DNA of 64,000 nucleotides from an uncultured Clostridia bacterium (GCA_904420015.1 CAJFTS010000030.1:26898-90897); one strand, 5' to 3'. Shown: positions 52,713-62,800, counted from the stretch's first letter. Translations and numbers: made by a program. Notes: generated by a model not told the origin, from the sequence alone.

Positions 52713-55013
52713 CTACAGGCTCATCAGAGGAAGGTCGATGCGGTATTCCGCAGAAAGCGCCGCCTTTTCGATGCGGCAGGCTTCCCCCTCCTCCAGCCGG
52801 GGCGGGCAGTCGAAAAAGATGTCGTCCCCATCCCGATAAGCGGTGATTTCCAGCCGGATGTCGCACTCCTCCTTTAGGGAAAAGCGGGAAAGGCCGATGT
52901 CCCATACCCCGTCGATGTAGTAGGTGTCCGCCGCCAGCCGGCCGTCCAGATAGAGCCGGGCTTCGCTCCCGGCCCAGTGAAGCTGCAAAAACAGATCGTG
53001 GACCGGCGTCCCCTCGCAGCCGATTTCCACCTTCCAGGCCCGCACGCGTTCCTTTTGACAGGGGATTTCGACAAGCTCCAGCTTGGTGGAAGCGGCAGGG
53101 AGGGTGAGCTGGTGACGGAAAAAGCCGGTCTGCGGGTCGACGCCCTGGGAAGTCACCCGGACCGAGTCGGTGTAAACCTGAGGCGGCAGGGAATGGGCGG
53201 TTGCGACCACCGCAGAGGCCGCCCGGGAGAAGAGGGACACCGTCTCCCCGTCGTCGATAACCAGGTCGGGGAAAAAGACCGCCTGGCCGGCCGACAGCAT
53301 GGCGAGGCTAAGCGCCGCCCGGTAGGGAAGGCAGCGCAGCCGGACCGGGCCCTGTTTTCCCGTCAAGGTGACCGTCATCGCCCTTTGGGGGTCGGCAACA
53401 CCGAGCAAGCATGTCCGCCCCTCAAGCGTCTGTCTGCCGTTGTACAGCTGGGAGACGGCGGCGTCCGACAGGGCGAACTGAGGAAGCAGGCCGTTCGGCG
53501 CTACAAATAAGTATTCCGGCGTCCCGTCCGCCATGATGCGCCCCACCGGCTGGGCGGTGGCCCAAATAAGGTCCACCCCGTCCAGGGAAAGTCCGAACGG
53601 AAGGATTGCCGTGGCGCCGTCCTGTAGGCTGAGCGTCGGGAAGGAAACCGTTCCCGCCGTGGTTTTGAGAGAAATGCAAAGCTCCTTTCGGCTCATCCGG
53701 CGCTTGCGCTGGTAATTGTTGAGAAATAAAAAACCCGCCTTCCCGTCCGTCTTGACCGACAGCCGGGGCGTGTCCATATCCTCCGCGTCCGTGGAATTGA
53801 GGGAGGGAATTACCGTTTCCATGGCGGTCAGCAGGCCGCCGAATTGCCCTAAGAAAAAGTGCAGCAGCTTGAGCCGGTGATAAGCGTCGTTCGCCTGGCC
53901 GAATTCCCCCAGCGGAGCCTGAAAGTCATAGCTGATTTTCGGATAATCGTTGTTCCCTCCCGATTGGCGGGATTCCTCCAGAGAAGAATGCCGTCCCATA
54001 GGGTTCGCGCCCCCATGGTACATGTAGTACCCGATCAGATTGACCCCCGAGGCGAGCTTGGAGAGGATCATGGCCTGGGTGTCCTCCCCGGTTACCTTGA
54101 CCCGGCGGTGGTGGGTGGGCATCAGGCCGCCCCCCAGCTCCGCGGTGGAGAAGGGATAGCGGTGGATGTCGCAGGTAAAGCCGTCGTCCTGAACCTGCCG
54201 AAAGTCGGAGGCGATTGCGGTGTCGTTGAGAAAAGGCTTGATGAGGTAATTGACGTTGGCGGGCAGCTCCTCGGTGTGCTGGGTCCAGGGCGCTTCCACA
54301 TAGCCGCCCAGCACCGGCAGCATCTCGTCGTCCACCACCACGCCGCCGCCCCAGGCGGTTGCCGTGTAGAAGGGGACGTCGAAGCCCTCCTCAACGGCCA
54401 GCTCCTTGAGGGTGCGCAGATGCTCCTTGCCCGCCTCGCCGGTCAGGCCGCCCACATGGCCGTATTCGTTTTCCAGCTGTACGCCGATAATGGGTCCGCC
54501 TTGGGAAAAGAGCAGGCCGGATACCTGCTGATAGATATTGTGGTAAAATCCACGTACAAAATGAAAATACCCTTCGTTGTTCTGCCGAAGGGGAAAGGGC
54601 TTGCGCAAAAGCCAGTCGGGAAACCCGCCGTTTCGGCATTCCCCGTGGGCCCAGGGGCCGATGCGCAGCAGCAGATACAGCCCATGCTTTCCGCACAGCT
54701 CCACAAATCCGCGCAGGTTGCGGTCCCCGCTCCAATCCCACTGTCCCTCGATTTCTTCATGGTGGATCCAAAACACATAGGTGGCCGCCACATTGACGCC
54801 GCCCGCCTTCATTTTTAAAAGCTCTTCCTCCCACCGTTGGCAGGGAAAGCGGGAAAAGTGAAATTCCCCCATCACCGGGAACCAGGGCTTGCCGTTCCTT
54901 TCAAAATAGCCGCCGTTGGCCGACAGGGTTTCCCCCTTGGGAGACATGCCCAAAAAAGGGAGCGGGGCCGGCTTTTTCGCCTTTATGCCGGACACATCCA
55001 AGGACAGACGCAT
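52713..55013 (-). CDS. Beta-galactosidase, GH35
   Basis: A 766-aa glycosidase without a signal peptide, so intracellular. The N-terminal TIM barrel has [24 protein letters not shown], the acid/base Glu in QLENEYGH (about residue 181) and the nucleophile Glu region in ELGGGLMPT (about 293). C-terminal beta-sandwich jelly-roll domains follow, typical of GH35. It cleaves beta-galactosyl ends, and together with the GH51 enzyme points to arabinogalactan or pectic side-chain oligomers. GGAGGG precedes the ATG. A promoter lies at 55072-55100. Confidence 0.93.
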   Translation of the reverse strand: MRLSLDVSGIKAKKPAPLPFLGMSPKGETLSANGGYFERNGKPWFPVMGEFHFSRFPCQRWEEELLKMKAGGVNVAATYVFWIHHEEIEGQWDWSGDRNLRGFVELCGKHGLYLLLRIGPWAHGECRNGGFPDWLLRKPFPLRQNNEGYFHFVRGFYHNIYQQVSGLLFSQGGPIIGVQLENEYGHVGGLTGEAGKEHLRTLKELAVEEGFDVPFYTATAWGGGVVVDDEMLPVLGGYVEAPWTQHTEELPANVNYLIKPFLNDTAIASDFRQVQDDGFTCDIHRYPFSTAELGGGLMPTHHRRVKVTGEDTQAMILSKLASGVNLIGYYMYHGGANPMGRHSSLEESRQSGGNNDYPKISYDFQAPLGEFGQANDAYHRLKLLHFFLGQFGGLLTAMETVIPSLNSTDAEDMDTPRLSVKTDGKAGFLFLNNYQRKRRMSRKELCISLKTTAGTVSFPTLSLQDGATAILPFGLSLDGVDLIWATAQPVGRIMADGTPEYLFVAPNGLLPQFALSDAAVSQLYNGRQTLEGRTCLLGVADPQRAMTVTLTGKQGPVRLRCLPYRAALSLAMLSAGQAVFFPDLVIDDGETVSLFSRAASAVVATAHSLPPQVYTDSVRVTSQGVDPQTGFFRHQLTLPAASTKLELVEIPCQKERVRAWKVEIGCEGTPVHDLFLQLHWAGSEARLYLDGRLAADTYYIDGVWDIGLSRFSLKEECDIRLEITAYRDGDDIFFDCPPRLEEGEACRIEKAALSAEYRIDLPLMSL

Positions 55014-55071
55014 GGTTCATCCCTCCACAGGTTGTTTGAGTGAAATCCGGCTCTAAACCGAATCTACGCTC

Positions 55072-55100
55072 ATTTTACCAGCATGCTTCCACCGGCGCAA
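55072..55100 (-). promoter_or_regulatory. Promoter of the GH35-GH51 operon
   Basis: On the minus strand TTGCGC (55100-55095), 17-nt spacer, TAAAAT (55077-55072). No sugar-regulator operator was recognised. Confidence 0.5.
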
Positions 55101-55151
55101 GGGGAGGAGGGGAAAATAAAACGCCTTTTGTTTATCAAGAGGGATTGGGGT

Positions 55152-55180
55152 TTGACGAGGGGGCGAAGGCTTGGTACAAT
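55152..55180 (+). promoter_or_regulatory. Promoter of the DUF2461 gene
   Basis: TTGACG (55152-55157), 17-nt spacer, TACAAT (55175-55180), 32 bp ahead of the start. Confidence 0.65.
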
Positions 55181-55212
55181 GAAGCCACAATCCAATGAAA
55201 GGAGCAATGAAA

Positions 55213-55902
55213 ATGGAGAACGAAGCGCTCTTTTCCGGCTTCACCCAGCAGACCATCGACTTTTTGTGGAACCTGCGGCTCAACAACAACCGCGCCTGGT
55301 TTGAGGCGCATAAGGAGGAATACCGCCGTGTTCTGCTCGATCCCTTTACCCGTATTTCCAAGGAGCTGACCGCCTTTGTGGCCCGGCTGGACCCGAACCA
55401 GCTTTTCAACGTGCGCATTTCCCGGATTTATAAGGATATGCGCTATTACCATGGAGATGAAATTTACCAGGATCATCTTTGGACGGCTCCCAAGCCTGCG
55501 GTGGAGAATTGGAAAACGGTCCCGGTGTTCTATTTTCAAATCCGGCCTGAATCCTATGAATATGGTATGGGTTATTTTGACGCCACCACCGAAACTATGG
55601 ACGCGCTTCGCGCCCGCATCGATGCAAATCCCGCTGAGTTTGAGCAGGTGCGCAGGGCTGCGAAAAAGGCGGCCGCCTTTGAAATGCTCGGTTACCTTTA
55701 TAAAAAGAAATATGCCGGCAAGCCGCCGGAAATCGCCGCGTGGTACCAGCGTAAGGAAATCTATTTTCAGGCCGCCCGGCCCATTGACGCCGCCTTCTTT
55801 TCCCGCGCGCTGCTGGAAAAGGTGGAAGCGGATTTCAAGACCATCCTGCCGGTATACCGGTATCTTTGGTCCCTTTGTCCGCAGGAAAAGGTGACCCGAT
55901 GA
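55213..55902 (+). CDS. DUF2461 domain protein (TIGR02453 family)
   Basis: A 229-aa cytoplasmic protein with the DUF2461 motif set: FLWNLRLNNNRAWFEAHKEEYRR near the N-terminus, RISRIYKDMRY, and RAKPAVENWK-like residues later. ATG at 55213 lies 8 nt after AAAGGAG; two in-frame upstream ATGs are worse. The family's function is unknown. Its stop overlaps the start of the next gene (ATGA), so the two are coupled. Confidence 0.9.
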   Translation: MENEALFSGFTQQTIDFLWNLRLNNNRAWFEAHKEEYRRVLLDPFTRISKELTAFVARLDPNQLFNVRISRIYKDMRYYHGDEIYQDHLWTAPKPAVENWKTVPVFYFQIRPESYEYGMGYFDATTETMDALRARIDANPAEFEQVRRAAKKAAAFEMLGYLYKKKYAGKPPEIAAWYQRKEIYFQAARPIDAAFFSRALLEKVEADFKTILPVYRYLWSLCPQEKVTR

Positions 55903-56687
55903 GAAAAAGAAGAGGGCCCCCCGTTTGGCGGGGCGTGCTCATCGCGCTGGATGTGTTGCTTCTGATTTGGTTTGCTTCCCCGCTTCTGTGCGGGGTGCTG
56001 CACGTAGGGATGGCCGTTGCCATTCTCGCGTTGCTTTTGCTGCTTTTGCTGCTGGTGTTTTGGAACGGATGCAGAAGTCTGGCCGGCAGGCTGTGGGCCA
56101 AACGGCTGGGAAAGGCGGTTTTGTCCCTTTTCGGCGCGGGGTTGGCGGCAGGGATCGTCACCTGCCTTATCTTTACCGGGCAAATGCTTTCTGCCGCTTA
56201 TGGCGGCCCGGCCCCGGAAAGCGACACGGTGGTGATCCTGGGCGCAAAGGTGGACCCTTCGGGACAGCCGTCGGCGTCACTGGCCAGCCGGCTGGAGCAG
56301 GGGGCCGCTTATCTTGCGGCCCACCCGGACGCCGTCTGCCTGGTTACCGGGGGGCAGGGCGCCGACGAGCCGGTGAGCGAAGCGAAGGCGATGGGCGATT
56401 ACCTGGAGGCAAAGGGGGTCGACCCGGCCCGTATCCTGCTGGAGGACCGCGCTGCCGACACCCGGGAAAACCTTGCCTACTGCGCCGCCCTTTTGGAAGA
56501 AAGGGGGCTTTCAAAGACCGTGGTACTGGTGACCGACAGCTATCACCAGTGGCGGGCCCAGATGCTGGCCCGGGAAGCGGGGCTTACCCCCCAGCCGCTG
56601 GCGAACGCCACCCGGCTGGATATGCTGCCGGGATATTGGGTGCGGGAATGGTTTGCCCTGGCGGAATATCTGTTTTTAGGCGGATGA
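55899..56687 (+). CDS. YdcF/SanA-like DUF218 membrane protein
   Basis: A 262-aa protein. Two to three N-terminal hydrophobic segments (about 10-85) are followed by a DUF218 domain with DTVVILGAKV, TGGQGADEPVSEA and EDRAADTRENL then VVLVTDSYHQWRA. These are the family's conserved strand, Gly-rich turn and Ser/Asp motifs. DUF218 proteins are linked to envelope or vancomycin-related phenotypes in enteric bacteria, with no proven activity. It is the second gene of the unit with DUF2461. Confidence 0.88.
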   Translation: MRKRRGPPVWRGVLIALDVLLLIWFASPLLCGVLHVGMAVAILALLLLLLLLVFWNGCRSLAGRLWAKRLGKAVLSLFGAGLAAGIVTCLIFTGQMLSAAYGGPAPESDTVVILGAKVDPSGQPSASLASRLEQGAAYLAAHPDAVCLVTGGQGADEPVSEAKAMGDYLEAKGVDPARILLEDRAADTRENLAYCAALLEERGLSKTVVLVTDSYHQWRAQMLAREAGLTPQPLANATRLDMLPGYWVREWFALAEYLFLGG

Positions 56688-56798
56688 TTTTGAAAGGCGG
56701 GACCCATCCGCTCCTTTTTGGGGAAGGGGACGTTTAAAGCGGCTGCATCTGAAACGGAAAAGCCGTTTGCGGTATGCGGCAAAATTTGCACGAGGGAA

Positions 56799-56842
56799 AA
56801 ACAAAGGGCCTCCCGCCTGTGGAAAGCGGGAGGCCCTTTCAG
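56799..56842. terminator. Bidirectional terminator between the YdcF-like and FAD oxidoreductase genes
   Basis: AAAGGGCCTCCCGC (56803-56816) and GCGGGAGGCCCTTT (56826-56839) form the stem, with A-rich sequence before it and TTTC after. Confidence 0.9.
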
Positions 56843-56861
56843 ATGAAAAAAGAAGGGAAAT

Positions 56862-58154
56862 TCAGCGTTTGGCGTCCTGGCGCCTGCGGCTGCCTGCGTG
56901 GCTCGCCGGTTTATAGCGGCAGGGGGCAAAGAGGGCCAGATCCTCAGAAGGCTCCCCTTTGTGCAGGCTGAGGAGCAGCTCGCAGGCCAGGTTCGCCCAG
57001 AGGATGCCGTTGTCGCCGGGGCAGAGAGCAAAGTACCAGCCCGGGTGCTCCGCCTCCCCGCCGATGATGGGCAGGCCGTCCACCGTCGTGCAGAAGGCGC
57101 CTGCGTAATCGTAGGCTGCGGACAGCCCCCGGATGCCCGGAAACATGTCCTTGAGATGGGTTTCCAGCTCGGAGTACCGTTTGGAGGCCAGGTAGGGCAT
57201 GGAAAGAAGGCCGGCAACCCGTCCGCCTCCGTCGATGAAGGAGCTGGAGAGCCCGCCGATGATGACTCGGTCGTCGGCCGTGGTGCGCAGATAAAGCTCG
57301 GGGCAGTCGTGGTTGCGCAGAATACTCCGGTTTTCCCAGCCGGAGAAACCTTCCACCGGATCGGTCGCCATCGCAAAGACGGTGGTGTGGCTGGTCAGTC
57401 CCCCGGTAAACTGGGCCGCGTCGTAGCCGGAGGCCAGGACCACCTTGTTGGCGTAAACGTTATGGCGGGTTACCGAACGCAATACCTGGTCCTGGGTCTG
57501 CCGTTTGTCGTCGGTGACAATGTTATAGATGCGGGAATGCTCGTAGACGCGCGCGCCCGCTTCCTTCGCCGCCGCGACCAGCGCGTGGGTCAGGCGGTAG
57601 GGGTCCACCTCAGCGGAAGCGTTTCTGCTGAGGATGCCGCTGGAAATGGGGAAGGAATACCGGTCCTTGGCGGCCGTCCGGTCGATCAGCTCCACATCGA
57701 AGCCGGTATGCCGGCGCTTGAGGTATTCTTCGTGGATAAAGCCGTCGTGCTGGGGACAGTCGCAGTAATAAAGGCTGTCCCGGCGGGTAAAGCCTGCCTG
57801 GTCGGACAGCTCTCCCACCAGGCTTTCCATCTTGTGCACCGCTGCCGCCGTCATCTCGTAGACCCGCACCGCATCGTCCGAGCCGATCGTTTCGGTCAGC
57901 TTGGTCAGCGTTCCCGCCGCGTCGTATTCCATCAGTCCGGTGCTCACCGAGGTGCTGCCGTAGCCGATGGACGACCCGGCCAAAAGCACCGTGTCGATCC
58001 CCGCCTTGGCAAACTGATGGGCGATCATCGCCCCCGTTATGCCGGCGCCCACCACGGCCACCTCGCAGCATTCGTCCTTATCCAGCCAAGGATACTGTAC
58101 CGGAACGGGATTTATCGCAGTCCACAAGGGATTTCCGTGTACCAAATCCGTCAT
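56862..58154 (-). CDS. FAD-dependent oxidoreductase of the DAO (glycine/D-amino acid oxidase) family
   Basis: A 430-aa flavoprotein. The dinucleotide-binding motif VVGAGITGAM is at about residues 34-43. The C-terminal DAO-type motifs FIDGGGRVAG and LPIIGGEAEHPGWYFALCPGDNGI (in two parts) bind FAD. The N-terminus is extended by about 30 residues. Some Firmicutes relatives (YhfW type) have an extra Rieske domain; none is present here. The substrate cannot be told. The gene stands alone, with a terminator on its 3' side. Confidence 0.88.
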   Translation of the reverse strand: MTDLVHGNPLWTAINPVPVQYPWLDKDECCEVAVVGAGITGAMIAHQFAKAGIDTVLLAGSSIGYGSTSVSTGLMEYDAAGTLTKLTETIGSDDAVRVYEMTAAAVHKMESLVGELSDQAGFTRRDSLYYCDCPQHDGFIHEEYLKRRHTGFDVELIDRTAAKDRYSFPISSGILSRNASAEVDPYRLTHALVAAAKEAGARVYEHSRIYNIVTDDKRQTQDQVLRSVTRHNVYANKVVLASGYDAAQFTGGLTSHTTVFAMATDPVEGFSGWENRSILRNHDCPELYLRTTADDRVIIGGLSSSFIDGGGRVAGLLSMPYLASKRYSELETHLKDMFPGIRGLSAAYDYAGAFCTTVDGLPIIGGEAEHPGWYFALCPGDNGILWANLACELLLSLHKGEPSEDLALFAPCRYKPASHAGSRRRQDAKR

Positions 58155-58348
58155 ATTTTCTCCAGCCTTTCAATAATATAGTGTACAACCATTATTTTGC
58201 TTGCAAGGGCGGACAATATGCATGACGGCCGGAAAATTCGCGCAAAGAAATTTCCGATTTTCTGCAACGTTTTGCTTTCATACCGCGTCTTATAGATAGG
58301 AAGATAGGAGAGACGTTTAAACGGGAAGAATCAGCGGGAGGGAGAACC

Positions 58349-58465
58349 ATGCGCAGCAAGGCGTTTTACAGCGTGTCCTGTGGAATCTGCCTGGCGGTCA
58401 TCGTGATCGGCATTCTGCTGGTGTGCTATTGGATGCGGCCGGTTGCGCTCTTTGCCGTAGCCTGA
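58349..58465 (+). CDS. 38-aa single-span membrane peptide with its own terminator
   Basis: ATG at 58349 follows GCGGGAGGGAG with good spacing. The product (38 aa) has a short basic start (MRSK), one hydrophobic stretch (about residues 8-27, SCGICLAVIVIGILLVCYW in part) and a short tail. A strong terminator begins only 9 bp after the stop. Start signal, frame and terminator together support a real gene, but I know no family for it. It could be a small membrane regulator or a toxin-like peptide. Confidence 0.65.
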   Translation: MRSKAFYSVSCGICLAVIVIGILLVCYWMRPVALFAVA

Positions 58466-58473
58466 CCGTCCGA

Positions 58474-58526
58474 ATAAGAAAGGGAGGCGGGGAACCACTG
58501 TGGTTCCCCGTCTCCCTTTCTTATTC
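58474..58526. terminator. Terminator of the small membrane peptide gene
   Basis: AGAAAGGGAGGCGGGGAACCAC pairs (one mismatch) with GTGGTTCCCCGTCTCCCTTTCTTATT. It is strong on the plus strand and A/T-flanked on both sides. Confidence 0.92.
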
Positions 58527-58617
58527 CCGGGCATCCGCTTTAAGCAGCCGGCGGAAAAAAGAATAAAGGATAGCCGCCGCAGGTGACAATCAGCGTCTCT
58601 GTTTGAGAGCCGTCGTC

Positions 58618-58971
58618 CTATTGGGTCAGGCCCGCTGCCATTTGTCCGGTTTTCTTTCCAAAGGCGACCTCATATATGGCGGTTGGCTCTGTTGTGGAAT
58701 TCATCCGTTGATAGGTTGCATTCCATTCTTCCTCGGTTTCCCTGTTTTGTATCGTTAGGGTTGTATCTCCAACGCTGCAGGAAAGATCCTTGATTTCGGC
58801 TTCGGGGAATTGTTCTTGGCAGTGTTTTGAACCATACACCACCCTTCCATCCCCCGTGCTCTGAACAGAAGCCATCTTCCATTGCGTCTGTGCGATGGAG
58901 CGGGAATCGCCGCACTCGCTTAGTCCCATTACTAAGACGACGAATAGCAGGAAGAGAAAAACCTTCTTCAT
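58618..58971 (-). CDS. Small lipoprotein, function unknown
   Basis: A 117-aa exported protein. The signal peptide MKKVFLFLLFVVLVMGLSEC ends in a lipobox-like LSEC (Cys20). The mature part is about 97 aa with two Cys that could form a disulphide (KHCQEQF and LSCSVG). ATG at 58971 follows GGAGGAAG. I do not recognise a family. It is flanked by terminators and unrelated genes. Confidence 0.75.
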   Translation of the reverse strand: MKKVFLFLLFVVLVMGLSECGDSRSIAQTQWKMASVQSTGDGRVVYGSKHCQEQFPEAEIKDLSCSVGDTTLTIQNRETEEEWNATYQRMNSTTEPTAIYEVAFGKKTGQMAAGLTQ

Positions 58972-59228
58972 CGAACTTCCTCCTTTTCCTTCCAATTCCC
59001 CATCAGGTTTTCATCACAATTCGGTTATCATAAATCTTCCTGTCCGTCTATTGGAATCTGTCAAAAAGCCGCCGTCATCCTTTTCCGAAGAAAGGCGTTT
59101 GTAGTGACCGGCGGGCCGATATGTCCGCAAAGATGCGAGCGCGTACCGGTTGCGGTAAAAGCAAAGCGGCATACCCGTTGAGGGGATGCCGCATATGGTC
59201 AAATCGATTCGCTTGCTTGAAGCAACGC
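58972..59228. other. Spacer between the small lipoprotein and glnS, with the glnS terminator
   Basis: The spacer holds no gene. On the minus strand GCGGCAT and ATGCCGC (59166-59191) form a stem with nested CCC/GGG pairing and are followed by TTTGCTTTT, the likely glnS terminator. Confidence 0.65.
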
Positions 59229-60890
59229 TTATTTCTTCGCCTTCGCCCAGGAATCCTTGAGCGCCACGGTGCGGTTGAACACAAGGCGGCCCTCGGTGGT
59301 ATCCGGGTCCACGGTGAAATAGCCGTTTCGCATAAACTGGAAGGTGTCGCCCGGTTTCGCCCCAATGAGGCTCTCCTCCAGCTTGCAGCCGGTGAGCACC
59401 TCCAAAGAGGCGGGGTTCAGGTTGTCCCGGAAGCTCTCCACCCCCCGCTCGTCGGAGGGATTTTCCACCAAGAAAAGCCGGTCGTAAAGCCGCACCTCGG
59501 CATTGACCGCCTTTTCGGCGCTGACCCAATGGATGGTCCCCTTGACCTTGCGCCCGTCCGGGGAGTTGCCGCCCCGGGAGGCGGGGTCGTAGGTCACATG
59601 CACCGCCAGGATGTTGCCGTGCGCGTCCTTGTCGAGGTGGCTGAACTTGACGAAGTAGGCGCTCTTCAAGCGAACCTCCTTGTCCGGGCAGAGACGGAAA
59701 TACCCCTTGGGCGGGTTCTCCATAAAATCCTCCCGCTCAATGTAAAGCTCTTTCGAGAAGGTGACCGTCCGGGTCCCCAGCTCGGGCCGGTCGGGGTGCA
59801 GCTCGATCTCCAGCTCCTCGGTCTGCCCGTCGGGGTAGTTGTCCACAATCACCTTCAGCGGCCGCAGCACCGCCATGGCCCGGGGCGCCTTTTTGCTTAG
59901 GTCGTCGCGCACGCAGAATTCCAGCAGCGCCAAGTCCACTACGCTCGCCGCTTTTGCCACGCCGATGCGCTCGCAGAAGTCCCGGATGGCTTCCGGGGTG
60001 TAGCCCCGCCGCCGCATACCGCTCAAGGTGGACATGCGCGGGTCGTCCCAGCCGGACACGATGTGATCCTTCACCAGCGCCAGGCACTTGCGCTTGGAGG
60101 TAAGCATATAGTTGAGGTTCAAACGGGCGAACTCGATCTGTCTCGGAGGCTGTTTTACCCCCACCTCCCGCAGCACCCAGTCGTACAGCGGCCGATGGTC
60201 CTCGAACTCCAGCGAGCACAGGGAATGGGTCACCTTTTCCGCCGCGTCGGACAACGGATGGGCGAAGTCATACATGGGATAGACGCACCACTGATCCCCC
60301 GTGCGGTGATGGGCGGCCTTGAGCACCCGGTAAATAATGGGATCGCGCATGTTTAGATTGGGAGAGGCCATGTCGATCTTTGCCCGCAGCACCTTCGCCC
60401 CCGTCTCAAACTCCCCGGCGGTCATCCGGGCGAACAGGTCCAGGTTTTCCTCCACCGAACGGTTTCGGTAGGGGCTTTCCTTGCCCGGCTGCGTCAGTGT
60501 CCCCCGGTATTCCCGGATTTCGTCCGCCGTCAGGTCGCAGACATAGGCCTTGCCCTTTTCGATCAGCTTGACCGCGCAGGCGTGAAGGAATGGAAAATAA
60601 TCGGACGCGTAATAAACGTTGTCCCACTCGTACCCCAGCCACCGGATGTCCTCCATAATGGACTCGACGTATTCCACGTCCTCCTTGATGGGGTTGGTAT
60701 CGTCAAAGCGCAGGTTGCAGACCCCGCCGTATTTCTTCGCCGTGCCGAAGTTGATGCTGATGGCCTTGGCGTGGCCGATATGCAGGTAGCCGTTGGGCTC
60801 CGGCGGGAACCGGGTCTGCACCCGGTCGTATACCCCGGCCTCTAAGTCGGCGTTGATGGCTTCATGAATAAAGTTTTCGCTCATCTCCAT
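59229..60890 (-). CDS. glnS: Glutaminyl-tRNA synthetase
   Basis: A 553-aa class I synthetase for glutamine. The HIGH motif is GYLHIGHAK (about residues 34-42). The KMSKS loop has the variant MLTSKRKC (about 263-270). The catalytic core ends in the two beta-barrel anticodon-binding domains with the [18 protein letters not shown] start (about 325). GAGGAGG precedes the ATG at 60890. Many Gram-positive bacteria lack GlnS and use GatCAB instead, so its presence, directly downstream of gltX, is of note. The 48-bp gap suggests one operon with gltX. Confidence 0.95.
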   Translation of the reverse strand: MEMSENFIHEAINADLEAGVYDRVQTRFPPEPNGYLHIGHAKAISINFGTAKKYGGVCNLRFDDTNPIKEDVEYVESIMEDIRWLGYEWDNVYYASDYFPFLHACAVKLIEKGKAYVCDLTADEIREYRGTLTQPGKESPYRNRSVEENLDLFARMTAGEFETGAKVLRAKIDMASPNLNMRDPIIYRVLKAAHHRTGDQWCVYPMYDFAHPLSDAAEKVTHSLCSLEFEDHRPLYDWVLREVGVKQPPRQIEFARLNLNYMLTSKRKCLALVKDHIVSGWDDPRMSTLSGMRRRGYTPEAIRDFCERIGVAKAASVVDLALLEFCVRDDLSKKAPRAMAVLRPLKVIVDNYPDGQTEELEIELHPDRPELGTRTVTFSKELYIEREDFMENPPKGYFRLCPDKEVRLKSAYFVKFSHLDKDAHGNILAVHVTYDPASRGGNSPDGRKVKGTIHWVSAEKAVNAEVRLYDRLFLVENPSDERGVESFRDNLNPASLEVLTGCKLEESLIGAKPGDTFQFMRNGYFTVDPDTTEGRLVFNRTVALKDSWAKAKK

Positions 60891-60938
60891 GGAACTTCCT
60901 CCTCGTTTTCCCTTTTTTCATCCGCAAGCACAATGCCT

Positions 60939-62576
60939 TTACAGGCATTCCGACAGCCTCTGCCGCACCCGTTCTTCGCCGAGAAGCTGCGCAATCGCGT
61001 AGAGATCGGGGGTGTTCTTCCGCCCGGTCACCGCGATGCGGATGACGGAGCTGACGTCTCCGACATGCCCCTTATATCCGCCGGGATTTTTCTTATATTC
61101 CTTTACCTCTCTCGCAAAGCCCAGCGGCTCGCACATCTCCTTGATGGCGGCAAACCACTCGTCCTTGTTGTGGGCGGGGTTATATACCTTTAAGTAAGCG
61201 GAAAGAATCGCCTTCACGTCCGCTTCCTCAAGATGCTCCGGCATCTGGCGCTGCCGGTCCCACAGCTCCTCATAGAAATAGCTTACGTAATCGCGCACGT
61301 CGCTCCATTTGCCGATGTCCTTGCGCGGCTTGACCGGCGTGCGGTCGATGCTGAAAATCGCGGTGGCGAAGGCGGCGTCTTTAGAGAGAAGGCCGTAAAG
61401 CTCCGGGTCATACTCCTTGGCCCAGTCGGCCGCCAGCCGGTAGACCTCCTCAGCCGGCATCACCGAGATGACGTTCTTGCTCACGTCGTTGAGCTTTTTC
61501 AAATCGAAAAGGGCCCCCGACCGGCTCATATTCGTTAGCTTGAAGGGGAACGCCCGGTTGTCCGCCTTGGGGTTTGCCTTGCGCCAGTCCTCAAAGTTCG
61601 AGTTGGCGATGGTCAGCAGGTATTCCGTAACCGAGGCCGCCGGATATCCCTCCTGCCGGTAATACTCCACCGACGCCTCCGGGTCCTTGCGCTTGCTCAG
61701 CTTTCGCTTGCCGCCGTCCTCCTCCTTCATGATGGGGGAAACGTGGGCGTAAACCGGGGGCTTGAAGCCCAGCACGTAGAAAAGCTGCAAATGTACCGGC
61801 GCCGAAGAAATCCATTCGTCCCCGCGGACGACGTGGGTGGTGCCCATCAGCGTGTCGTCCACCGCGTGGGCAAAATGATAGGTGGGGATGCCGTCTTGCT
61901 TGAGCAAGACAATGTCCTGCTCATTCTCCGGCATTTCGATTTTCCCCTTCACCGCGTCCTTAAAGGAACACTTGTGATCGGGCCGGCCGGGAGAACGCAG
62001 CCGAAGCACGAAGGCCTCGCCCCGCTCGATGCGGGCTTTGACCTCCTCAAGCGGCAGGTCCCGGCAGGCGGCCCAACGGCCATAGTAGCCTGGATTGCAC
62101 TTTTCCGCCTCCTGCTTCGCCCGCTGCTCGGCCAGGGCCTCCTCGGTACAGAAGCAGGGATAGGCGTAGCCCTTCTCCACTAAGGATTTGGCGAACACCT
62201 GATAAATCTCCCTGCGCTTGGACTGCAGATAGGGGCCGTATGCGCCCTTTTCGCTGTCCGGCCCCGTCATCCCTTCGTCAAAATCAATGCCAAACCGGTG
62301 CAGGCCCTGGATGATGCCGGTCACGCCGTCGGCCACCTCACGCTTTTTATCCGTATCCTCCATGCGCAGAAAACAAATTCCGTCTCCGGCCACCCGGCGG
62401 TTGACCATGGCGGTGAACAGGCCGCCGATGTGCAGAAAGCCGGTGGGGCTGGGTGCGAACCGGGTTACCTTTTCTCCATTTTCCCGCACCCGTTTGGGAT
62501 ACTGCTGCAACATATCCTCCGGCGTTTTGGTTATCCCTGCAAACAGCAGTGCGGCGAGCGCTTGTCTATCGTCCAA
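60939..62576 (-). CDS. gltX: Glutamyl-tRNA synthetase, Clostridia-type with N-terminal extension
   Basis: A 545-aa synthetase for glutamate. The TTG at 62576 lies 7 nt after CGGAGGTG and starts DDRQALAALLFAG; a longer frame to 62693 has no ribosome-binding site. The extra N-terminal segment of about 35 residues precedes VTRFAPSPTGFLHIGGL, where the HIGH motif has become HIGG, as in most GluRS. The KMSKS variant is KLSKRKDP (about residues 291-298). The anticodon-binding domain is C-terminal. Whether it is discriminating cannot be told from sequence alone, but the glnS gene downstream makes tRNA-Gln charging by GltX unnecessary. Confidence 0.93.
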   Translation of the reverse strand: MDDRQALAALLFAGITKTPEDMLQQYPKRVRENGEKVTRFAPSPTGFLHIGGLFTAMVNRRVAGDGICFLRMEDTDKKREVADGVTGIIQGLHRFGIDFDEGMTGPDSEKGAYGPYLQSKRREIYQVFAKSLVEKGYAYPCFCTEEALAEQRAKQEAEKCNPGYYGRWAACRDLPLEEVKARIERGEAFVLRLRSPGRPDHKCSFKDAVKGKIEMPENEQDIVLLKQDGIPTYHFAHAVDDTLMGTTHVVRGDEWISSAPVHLQLFYVLGFKPPVYAHVSPIMKEEDGGKRKLSKRKDPEASVEYYRQEGYPAASVTEYLLTIANSNFEDWRKANPKADNRAFPFKLTNMSRSGALFDLKKLNDVSKNVISVMPAEEVYRLAADWAKEYDPELYGLLSKDAAFATAIFSIDRTPVKPRKDIGKWSDVRDYVSYFYEELWDRQRQMPEHLEEADVKAILSAYLKVYNPAHNKDEWFAAIKEMCEPLGFAREVKEYKKNPGGYKGHVGDVSSVIRIAVTGRKNTPDLYAIAQLLGEERVRQRLSECL

Positions 62577-62714
62577 TGCTTGACACCTCCGATAACATTC
62601 AAAACCTGCAATTTCACTGGTTATAAGGAGTATTATGCCAGAAAAAGCGCCTTGAATCAATCTTTTTTTCGTTTCCCTTCCAGCTTCCTCCATCCTTTGT
62701 GAAAAAGTCGCACG

Positions 62715-62789
62715 ATAGGAACCAAAGGTTCTATTTGGAACGGGGATATCGTTTTTAGAGCGTGTTCATTTGGATAGAATAGAACCAAG
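62715..62789 (+). promoter_or_regulatory. Candidate operator region with GAACC/GGTTC half sites
   Basis: GAACCAAAGGTTC (62719-62731) is a perfect 13-bp palindrome, followed by TTGGAAC (62735-62741), GTTC (62764-62767) and GAACC (62781-62785), all ahead of the XRE gene. Repeated half sites near a regulator gene suggest autoregulation. The promoter itself is not clear. Confidence 0.45.
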
Positions 62790-62800
62790 AGGTGTTGGAG

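Noticed and set aside
58331..58534. Minus-strand 67-codon frame over the small membrane peptide
   Set aside because: It reads across the terminator stem and is compositionally a shadow of the plus-strand gene.
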